From: Gammaproteobacteria bacterium
GTDB lineage: Bacteria > Pseudomonadota > Gammaproteobacteria > SZUA-229
Assembly: GCA_011051475.1 (NCBI GenBank)
Contig: DRLE01000130.1
Coordinates: 1-5,559, forward strand
Reading direction: 5' to 3'
Length of the DNA stretch: 5,559 nucleotides
Below, one piece after another: positions 1 through 4,558 of the stretch. Position numbers and translations under genes: made by a program. The stretch's first letter is position 1. Each line of letters opens with the position of its first letter. The notes under the pieces are model-generated. The model saw only the letters and a list, made by a program, of their open reading frames with translations, searched no databases and was not told where the DNA came from.

Positions 1-1
1 G

Positions 2-313
2 GACAGCATTCATCCCGAGCTGGAGCTCGATGAAGATGCAAAGGCGGAAGGTGACCAGGACAGCGATGCCAGCGGTGAAGCGGGTGACCATACCGACGGC
101 AATACGGAAAACAGCAATGGCGTCGGCCCCGATTCGGCCAATGATGACCTGCATAGCGATGCGCAGGATACAGCCGAAGCGATCGTGGCGGAAGAATCCT
201 TGACGGAAGAGACGGAAACCGTTGCTGAATCCGAAAGCCGGGAAGCCGAAACAGCAGACGCGACTGAGCAGGAAAACATCGCCGAACCGGCAAGCCAGGT
301 TTTCAAGGTATAG
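2..313 (+). CDS. scpB: C-terminal tail of probable segregation and condensation protein ScpB (5' partial)
   Basis: An open frame enters from the left edge and ends at the TAG at 311-313, giving the last 103 residues of a protein. The visible part is low-complexity and strongly acidic: 33 of 103 residues are Asp or Glu and only three are Lys or Arg. It is rich in Ala, Ser, Thr and Asn, ends in SQVFKV, and should be disordered. No folded domain is visible, so the name rests on position. ScpB, the winged-helix kleisin partner of the SMC-ScpA condensin complex, is commonly encoded directly upstream of rluB in gammaproteobacteria and often carries a variable acidic extension. The stop lies 32 bases before the rluB start on the same strand, which suggests co-transcription. 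Coding is certain in my view; the ScpB identity is inference. Confidence 0.62.
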   Translation, partial: DSIHPELELDEDAKAEGDQDSDASGEAGDHTDGNTENSNGVGPDSANDDLHSDAQDTAEAIVAEESLTEETETVAESESREAETADATEQENIAEPASQVFKV

Positions 314-345
314 GCCGCGCCCGAAGGCTTTCACCACAGCCTGTA

Positions 346-1239
346 ATGCGCGAAAAACCGATGGTGGAAAAAACCGAAAAACAATCCTCCGAGGCTGACA
401 AACCGGCCGGCGAGCGGGTGCAGAAAGCACTGGCGCGCATGGGCTTCGGTTCGCGCCGTGAAATCGAGGGCATGATCCGCGAAGGGCAGATCCGCATCAA
501 CGGCCAGCCGGCGAAGCTGGGCGACCTGGTCGTGGAAGGCGACAAGGTCAATATCGGCAAACGCCGCGCCGTCATCACGTCCGAAGTCAGCCGCATCCGC
601 GTGCTGATCTACAACAAACCCGAAGGTGAAATCTGCAGCCGCAAGGACGAGCAGGGCCGTCCCACCGTGTTCGAGAATCTCGGCAAGCTGCAGCAGGGGC
701 GCTGGATCGGCATCGGTCGCCTCGATATCAATTCCAGCGGCCTGATGGTGTTTACCAACTACGGCGAACTGGCCAACCACATGATGCACCCCTCCAGCGA
801 AATCGAGCGCGAATACGCGGTGCGGGTCAATGGCGAGGTTACCCAGGACATCCTGCGGCGCATGCGCAAGGGCGTCAATGTGGACGGTGATTTTCTCAGG
901 TTTGACGATATCAGTTACCAGGGCGGCCAGGGTGCCAACCACTGGTACCACGTGGTGCTGCGTGAAGGCAAGAACCGCGAAGTGCGTCGTCTCTGGCAGT
1001 CGCAGGATATCCGCGTCAGCCGCCTTATCCGCGTGCGCTACGGGCCGCTGCTTCTGCCCCGCGACCTGCGCCAGGGCAAAAAACGCGAACTGGAACTGGA
1101 TGAGGTAAAAGCCCTGTTCGAAGCGGTAAACCTGCCCTGGCCGGAGGCTTTTGCCGATCGTGGCAAAAAGTCGAAAAAGCGAACCTTGTCGCGTGGCGGT
1201 GGTCGCAGGAAACACACGTCTCGGCGTGGTGTTAAGTGA
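346..1239 (+). CDS. rluB: 23S rRNA pseudouridine(2605) synthase RluB
   Basis: This 297-residue protein belongs to the RsuA/RluB/RluE/RluF family, which isomerises specific uridines of ribosomal RNA to pseudouridine; RluB acts on U2605 of 23S rRNA. An S4 RNA-binding domain covers about residues 23-70 (RVQKALARMGFGSRREIEG, then INGQPAKLGD). The catalytic domain follows, with GRLDINSSGLMVFTN at 124-138, where Asp127 is the expected catalytic aspartate. The family motif GKNREVRRLW is at 208-217. Residues 272-297 form a Lys/Arg-rich tail likely to bind rRNA. Length is normal for RluB. RluB is preferred over RluE or RluF because of the scpB-like gene upstream and the long basic tail. The start is uncertain: ATG at 346 gives the longest frame, but ATG at 361 (MVEKTEK) is equally plausible, and neither has a clear Shine-Dalgarno sequence. 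No terminator is seen after the stop; the inverted-repeat element begins six bases later. Confidence 0.93.
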   Translation: MREKPMVEKTEKQSSEADKPAGERVQKALARMGFGSRREIEGMIREGQIRINGQPAKLGDLVVEGDKVNIGKRRAVITSEVSRIRVLIYNKPEGEICSRKDEQGRPTVFENLGKLQQGRWIGIGRLDINSSGLMVFTNYGELANHMMHPSSEIEREYAVRVNGEVTQDILRRMRKGVNVDGDFLRFDDISYQGGQGANHWYHVVLREGKNREVRRLWQSQDIRVSRLIRVRYGPLLLPRDLRQGKKRELELDEVKALFEAVNLPWPEAFADRGKKSKKRTLSRGGGRRKHTSRRGVK

Positions 1240-1244
1240 TTATT

Positions 1245-1523
1245 TTTTCACCATAGAGGTCACAGAGGACACAGAGTTTTGTTTTATGGTAGCAGACGTT
1301 GCTCTCTCAATGATGCCTGAATGACGATTGATATGATTCAGGTTCTGGTAGCACAAGATTCCTCGGCTTCGCTCGGAATGACATTAGGTTGTCATCTTGA
1401 GCGAAGCGTAAGCGAAGTCGAAAGATCCTGTGCCACTTCCATGCTCATTCATATGTGGCATGCCGATTTTCCGGTTTTTTAGAAAACAAAACTCTGTGTC
1501 CTCTGTGACCTCTGTGGTGAAAA
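1245..1523. repeat. Inverted-repeat element with 41-base arms (CACAGAGGACACAGAG family)
   Basis: The gap between rluB and the thioredoxin gene is filled by an element whose ends are near-perfect inverted repeats. The left arm is 1245-1285 and the right arm 1483-1523; 40 of 41 positions match. The one mismatch (1254 against 1514) is still a G-U pair in RNA. The arms contain the tandem-like words CACAGAGGACACAGAG and CTCTGTGTCCTCTGTG. From general knowledge, this repeat is scattered between genes in many unrelated bacteria and, when translated, gives the HHRGHRGHR peptide seen in spurious gene calls. The interior holds a second inverted repeat at 1351-1433 and a small hairpin at 1316-1342 (CCTGAAT with ATTCAGG). 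There is no transposase frame and no clear target-site duplication. It could be a MITE-like element or a passive palindromic repeat. Confidence 0.85.
1351..1433. repeat. Nested inverted repeat (GAGCGAAG family) inside the 1245-1523 element
   Basis: The arm 1351-1383 (beginning GCACAAGATTCCTCGGC) pairs with 1390-1433 (beginning TGTCATCTTGAGCGAAG) around a six-base loop. After removing an 11-base insertion from the right arm, 25 of 33 positions match and all eight differences are transitions. The insertion comes from a second copy of GCGAAG (1401-1406 and 1412-1417). The core, TGTCAT followed by GAGCGAAG and ending in an AAGATCC- or AATCTTGTG-like word, resembles an intergenic palindrome known from many bacterial genomes. 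A relative of it makes up the arms of the element at 3457-3643. Confidence 0.75.
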
Positions 1524-1533
1524 GCTTTTAAAA

Positions 1534-1547
1534 GGGGCAATGCAATG
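1534..1547 (+). promoter_or_regulatory. Ribosome binding site and start of the thioredoxin gene
   Basis: A purine-rich AAAGGGG ends at 1537, seven bases before the ATG at 1545, which supports this start. A nearer ATG at 1540 is out of frame and runs straight into a stop. The site lies only about ten bases beyond the right arm of the inverted-repeat element, so most of the upstream region of the gene is repeat DNA. The palindrome CTTTTAAAAG (1525-1534) sits in between. Confidence 0.6.
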
Positions 1548-2594
1548 AACCATACCAGCCATAACAAACCACTCTTCATTTTCCTGTTAAGTCTTTTCTT
1601 TATGGCCTCGGAAATCCAGGCGCGATCCGAAGGCGAGCTCGAAGCGGGCTTTGTCAATCCCGGCGCCGAGGAAAAACCACCCTGGTTCAAGGTTTCCTTC
1701 CTCGACCTGTTCGAGGATATCGACGAGGCCACGGCCAATGGCAAGCGCCTGATGGTGTACTACTACCAGGACGGCTGCCCCTACTGCAAGAAGCTGCTGG
1801 AAGACAATTTCGGCCAGCGTGAAATCGCCGAGAAAACCCGGAAATATTTTGACGTGGTCGCCATCAACCTCTGGGGCGACCAGGAAGTCACCGTGGGTGA
1901 CCGGGTCTACACCGAAAAGCAGTTTGCCGAAGCCTTGAAGGTGCAGTACACGCCAACGCTGATCTTTTTTGATGAGAACAGAAAAATCATCTTCCGCGCC
2001 AATGGCTACTACCCGCCGGAAAAATTCGATGCCCTGCTGGATTATATCGGTACAAAGCAGGAAACAAAGCTCAGCTACCAGGAGTACATGGCGCAGCATC
2101 CGACGCATGAGAAAGCCAGTGGCAAGCTGCACGATAATATCAACACGGTTGCTATCGACGATCTGCAGAAAGCGGCCAGAGCGGGCAAGCCGTTACTGGT
2201 GATGTTCGAACAGAAACAGTGCGGTCCCTGTGACGAGCTGCACGGCGATATTATGAAGCGAAAGGAAAGCCGTGACATGCTATCGCGCTTCAATGTGGCG
2301 GTGCTGGATATGTGGTCGGATAAAAAAATCGTCACCCCCGACGGTAAAAAAATGCCGATCCGTGACTGGGCGAAAAAGCTGGATATCAAGTACGCGCCCA
2401 GCCTGGTGTTCTTTACGGCTGACGGCAAGGAGGTCTTTCGCAGCGACGCCTACCTGAAAGCCTTTCACACCCAGTCGGTTATGGACTATGTGGCCAGCGG
2501 CGCCTATAAACGCCAGCCCAATTTCCAGCGCTATATCGACGAGCGCGCCGATCATCTGCGTGAGCAGGGCGTTGAAGTTGATTTAATGAAATGA
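1545..2594 (+). CDS. Exported tandem thioredoxin-fold protein (SoxW-like)
   Basis: This 349-residue protein has an N-terminal signal peptide: a polar start with one Lys, a hydrophobic core at about 9-21, and a likely cut after EIQA (residue 26). It should act in the periplasm. Two thioredoxin-like domains follow. Domain one (about 48-170) has the redox motif CPYC at 78-81 and the cis-proline segment YTPT with Pro137. Domain two (about 196-320) has CGPC at 226-229 and YAPS with Pro285. Both landmarks are offset by exactly 148 residues, and flanking stretches match (VQYTPTLIFF against IKYAPSLVFF), so the protein arose by internal duplication. All four catalytic cysteines are present. Single-domain relatives of the SoxW or Thioredoxin_2 type are periplasmic thiol-disulfide proteins; here the partner is unknown. 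It is convergent with the permease gene downstream, and a hairpin follows the stop. Confidence 0.85.
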   Translation: MNHTSHNKPLFIFLLSLFFMASEIQARSEGELEAGFVNPGAEEKPPWFKVSFLDLFEDIDEATANGKRLMVYYYQDGCPYCKKLLEDNFGQREIAEKTRKYFDVVAINLWGDQEVTVGDRVYTEKQFAEALKVQYTPTLIFFDENRKIIFRANGYYPPEKFDALLDYIGTKQETKLSYQEYMAQHPTHEKASGKLHDNINTVAIDDLQKAARAGKPLLVMFEQKQCGPCDELHGDIMKRKESRDMLSRFNVAVLDMWSDKKIVTPDGKKMPIRDWAKKLDIKYAPSLVFFTADGKEVFRSDAYLKAFHTQSVMDYVASGAYKRQPNFQRYIDERADHLREQGVEVDLMK

Positions 2595-2596
2595 TG

Positions 2597-2615
2597 GCGC
2601 CCGCTTTGCGGGCGC
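2597..2615. terminator. GC hairpin just after the thioredoxin gene, possible weak terminator
   Basis: GCGCCCGC (2597-2604) and GCGGGCGC (2608-2615) form a perfect 8-base-pair stem with a TTT loop, starting two bases after the stop codon. No run of T follows on either strand, so it is not a classical intrinsic terminator. Its place between converging genes suggests a role in 3'-end formation or mRNA protection. Confidence 0.4.
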
Positions 2616-2616
2616 A

Positions 2617-2645
2617 GTGAATAGTGAATAACGAATAGTGAATAG
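2617..2645. repeat. Short GTGAATA direct repeats
   Basis: GTGAATA occurs at 2617-2623, 2624-2630 and 2638-2644, with a degenerate unit (ACGAATA) between the second and third. The cluster joins the GC hairpin to the REP-like sequence. Its function is unknown; replication slippage could explain it. Confidence 0.7.
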
Positions 2646-2680
2646 TTGTAGGCCGGCATAAGCGATAGCGTTGCCGGCGT
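2646..2680 (+). repeat. REP-like palindrome with a 5' GTAG
   Basis: GCCGGC at 2652-2657 pairs perfectly with GCCGGC at 2673-2678 around a 15-base loop, and GTAG (2648-2651) lies directly 5' of the stem. Layout and wording (TTGTAGGCCGGCATAAGCG) closely resemble enterobacterial REP sequences, in which a GTAG tetranucleotide beside an imperfect hairpin is recognised by the REP-associated transposase (TnpA-REP, RAYT). No RAYT gene is in the window. One copy between converging genes is typical REP placement. The name rests on resemblance. Confidence 0.6.
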
Positions 2681-2712
2681 ATTCATTTTGCGTCCTTTGC
2701 GGCCAAACGCTT

Positions 2713-3429
2713 TTAATCTTCCTTCACAAAAACCTTCCGTGACAACACCAGAAAACAGGCAGTAGCAATCCCCGCGGCACCGAATATCATCAGCATCACC
2801 ATAATCTGATAGCGTGCGGCCACCAGTGGCGAGACGCCGGAGAGGATCTGGCCGGTCATCATACCGGGCAGGGAGACCAGACCGACAGCGAAGAGGGCGT
2901 TCATCACCGGGATCAGGGATGACTGCAGGGCAATATTCCTGGCCTTGCAGTATTCAGCGCCGCGTTCGATTTCGGCGTTCAGCCGCTCGGCCGCCAGGCT
3001 GACGCTGTTCATGGCGTTGGCGAAGATCATGCCGGCCAGCGGGATAACGGCCTGCGGTGCATACCAGGGGTCCAGCGTCAGCACCAGCTGTGTCACCAGC
3101 GCCAGGGTCAGGCCGCCACCAATCACGATGGAGACAAAGGCATATTTGAACAGCGCGTGCCGACGACTTTCCACCGTGCGCAGGGCAATCCAGCTCGATG
3201 CCAGTATCATAATCAGCAGTATCAGCAGGATAATGGCGGCATGGTTGACCTCGAAGATATAGGCCAGTACATAACCGATCAGCAGCAACTGTACCAGCAT
3301 GCGCACCACCGCATAGACCGCGTTTTTAGCCTGTAGCGACCAGCGATAAAGAATCAGCAGGGTAATGGCAACCGGGATAAAGGCAAAGGCCAGGTTGATC
3401 AGTGGGATGGTTTGCAGGGAATGGTTCAT
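2713..3429 (-). CDS. fetB: FetB-type ABC transporter permease (UPF0014 family)
   Basis: This 238-residue protein is almost wholly hydrophobic and fits an inner-membrane permease. Likely membrane segments are at about 9-28, 40-59, 64-84, 96-118, 125-145, 176-197 and 206-230. Family hallmarks are GMIFANAMNSVSLAAERL at 133-150 and VSLPGMMTGQILSG at 185-198. In E. coli, FetB (YbbM) works with the ATPase FetA (YbbL) and is linked to iron export and oxidative-stress resistance; plant STAR2 and ALS3 belong to the same family. Length is close to normal. In E. coli fetA lies directly upstream, but here that side holds 279 bases of repeats and then an unrelated SDR, and no ATPase appears anywhere in the window. 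The ATG at 3429 is preceded on the minus strand by an A-rich stretch without a clear Shine-Dalgarno. The family is secure; iron as substrate is inference. Confidence 0.88.
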   Translation of the reverse strand: MNHSLQTIPLINLAFAFIPVAITLLILYRWSLQAKNAVYAVVRMLVQLLLIGYVLAYIFEVNHAAIILLILLIMILASSWIALRTVESRRHALFKYAFVSIVIGGGLTLALVTQLVLTLDPWYAPQAVIPLAGMIFANAMNSVSLAAERLNAEIERGAEYCKARNIALQSSLIPVMNALFAVGLVSLPGMMTGQILSGVSPLVAARYQIMVMLMIFGAAGIATACFLVLSRKVFVKED

Positions 3430-3547
3430 TTTTTTAAGTTGGCAGTATTAGGTAAGCTCTGATTAATGTCATTTTGAGCGGAACGAAGTGGAGTCGATAT
3501 GTCCATGGATGGACGGTAGTAGGGTAACGCAGGAACAGTTACCGTAA

Positions 3548-3566
3548 AATCTTGTGCTCCAGAACC
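3548..3566 (+). repeat. Copy of the 1341-1360 module in opposite orientation
   Basis: The 19 bases AATCTTGTGCTCCAGAACC equal the reverse complement of 1341-1360 except for one missing A. The match stops at both ends, so it is a discrete module carried by both large intergenic elements. Confidence 0.7.
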
Positions 3567-3693
3567 CGTTGATTAATCGGTGGTATAAGATCCTTCGACT
3601 CCACTTCGTTGCGCTCAGGATGACAAAACAACGTTAATCAGAGGTTCCTTATATTAAAAGCCTGGCAGCTACGTTGAGAATTTTACAATTTTT

Positions 3694-3706
3694 GCCAACT
3701 GCCAAC
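3694..3706. repeat. Left half of a 13-base inverted repeat flanking the SDR gene
   Basis: GCCAACTGCCAAC lies three bases beyond the SDR stop codon. Its exact reverse complement is at 4450-4462, just upstream of the SDR start, so the pair brackets the gene. Each half is itself an imperfect tandem of GTTGGCA, and an 11-base relative occurs at 3436-3446. Confidence 0.75.
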
Positions 3707-3708
3707 TT

Positions 3709-4437
3709 CTATAACAATTCATCCAGCTGAAAAATCCTGCCATAGGACTTTTCGCCGTTAATTTCACGGCCGTCATCACTGAGCAATAATGCCGCGGCTT
3801 TGGCAACGTCCTGCGGCTGTTTCAGGCCGCTGGTATCTTCCGCCGGATAGGCGCGGGTACGCAGTACGGTTTTGACCTTGCCCGGGTTCAGGCCGGTGAC
3901 ATTGATCCGAGTGTTTTCCAGTTCGTCGGCCAGAATATGCATAAACGAGGTCACGCCGGCCTTGGACACGCCGTAGGCGCCCCAGTAGGCGCTGCTCTTG
4001 TCGTCGATGGTGAACAGGATGGAACTGTTGTCATCGTGATTGAGCAGGGGCAGGCAGGCCTGGGTGAGCATAAAGGTGGCATTCAGGTTTATCTGTATCA
4101 CCCGGTGCCACAGCTCGACATCGTACTGCTGGATCGGCGAGGAGGCGCCCAGCCAGCCGGCATTATTGTACAGGCCGTCGAGTTTGCCGAATTCACTGGC
4201 AATGGTTTCTTTCAGGGTGTCGCAGTCTTTCGGCGAGATTTTTTCAAAGTCCAGGGGATAGATGGCCGGCTGCGGGTAGCCGGCTTCAACGATTTCATCG
4301 TAGAGCTTTTCCAGCTTGGGCACGGTGCGCCCGTGAATAATCACGGTGGCGCCGGCTCTGGCGCATTCCAGCGCGGTGGCGCGGCCGATGCCATCGCTGG
4401 CGCCGGTAATTAACAGGGTTTTATCGGTGAATGACAT
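3709..4437 (-). CDS. YciK-like short-chain dehydrogenase/reductase
   Basis: This 242-residue Rossmann-fold NAD(P)-dependent oxidoreductase is a normal-length classical SDR. The cofactor glycine motif TGASDGIG is at 11-18, NNAG at 91-94, and the structural Asn at about 119 in INLNATFMLTQ. The active-site YxxxK is Tyr155-Gly-Val-Ser-Lys159, and NPGKVKT at 184-190 follows the usual pattern. The words TGASDGIGR, LNATFMLTQA and YWGAYGVSK match E. coli YciK closely; that protein has no firmly established substrate. The region that should carry the catalytic serine reads FTIDDKSSAYWGAY (142-155), about three residues shorter than in YciK and with Asp where YciK has Ser, so the usual Ser-Tyr-Lys triad may be altered. 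The gene is divergent from mnmC and flanked by a 13-base inverted repeat. No strong Shine-Dalgarno is seen before the ATG at 4437. Cytosolic location is expected. Confidence 0.88.
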   Translation of the reverse strand: MSFTDKTLLITGASDGIGRATALECARAGATVIIHGRTVPKLEKLYDEIVEAGYPQPAIYPLDFEKISPKDCDTLKETIASEFGKLDGLYNNAGWLGASSPIQQYDVELWHRVIQINLNATFMLTQACLPLLNHDDNSSILFTIDDKSSAYWGAYGVSKAGVTSFMHILADELENTRINVTGLNPGKVKTVLRTRAYPAEDTSGLKQPQDVAKAAALLLSDDGREINGEKSYGRIFQLDELL

Positions 4438-4449
4438 GATGGATTTCTT

Positions 4450-4462
4450 GTTGGCAGTTGGC
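4450..4462. repeat. Right half of the 13-base inverted repeat flanking the SDR gene
   Basis: GTTGGCAGTTGGC is the exact reverse complement of 3694-3706. It lies between the divergent SDR and mnmC genes and contains the TTGGCA that serves as the candidate -35 box of mnmC. Confidence 0.75.
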
Positions 4463-4479
4463 CCTGACAGGCTTAGAAT
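4451..4479 (+). promoter_or_regulatory. Candidate sigma-70 promoter for mnmC
   Basis: TTGGCA (4451-4456) and TAGAAT (4474-4479) are separated by 17 bases; each box differs from consensus at one position. Transcription would start near 4486, leaving an untranslated leader of roughly 70 bases before the mnmC ATG. On the minus strand a TAGAAT at 4493-4488 could serve the SDR gene, but it lacks a convincing -35 box. Confidence 0.55.
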
Positions 4480-4558
4480 TGGCGGCTATTCTACCTTTTA
4501 TCGACTGCCCCCGTCGACTCGCTTATTCAGGAAAACCATTCAGGAACGCCCGCCGTTT

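Larger units (their letters stand above)
3436..3708. repeat. Three nested inverted repeats filling the gap between the SDR and fetB genes
   Basis: This gene-free stretch is built of inverted repeats within one another. The outer pair is AAGTTGGCAGT (3436-3446) with its exact complement at 3698-3708. The middle pair is CTCTGATTAA (3457-3466) with its exact complement at 3634-3643. The inner pair is 3468-3497 with 3595-3624, matching at 27 of 30 positions; its core GAGCG-AACGAAGTGGAGTCGA is a relative of the GAGCGAAG palindrome at 1351-1433. Inside lie two more hairpins: GTCCA-TGGA-TGGAC (3501-3514) and GGTAAC with GTTACC (3523-3543). No reading frame, RNA gene or transposase is evident. The stretch is upstream of fetB on the minus strand and downstream of the SDR, so it may influence transcription of both. 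Confidence 0.82.

Noticed and set aside
331..1215. Long 294-codon frame on the minus strand opposite rluB
   Set aside because: It lies almost wholly antisense to a well-supported RluB. Its Ala/Val/His/Asp-rich sequence is what GC-rich codon use on the plus strand produces, and no domain is recognisable.
1240..1544. CRISPR array, because of repeated CACAGAGGA-like words
   Set aside because: There are only two arms, in inverted orientation, with no regularly spaced direct repeats.
1445..1744. Minus-strand 99-codon frame containing HHRGHRGHR
   Set aside because: It reads the repeat arm and the antisense of the thioredoxin gene. HHRGHRGHR peptides are a known artefact of this repeat family.
3430..3708. 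tRNA or riboswitch in the structured gap
   Set aside because: No cloverleaf, TTCGAATCC-like T-loop or known aptamer core fits; the structure is explained by inverted repeats.
1240..3708. Integrated phage or transposon carrying the thioredoxin and fetB genes between the two large elements
   Set aside because: The outer ends of the two elements differ, no transposase or integrase is present, and the genes have the same base composition as their neighbours.
3937..4413. Plus-strand 158-codon frame opposite the SDR gene
   Set aside because: It is fully antisense to a gene with all the SDR motifs and shows no recognisable features.
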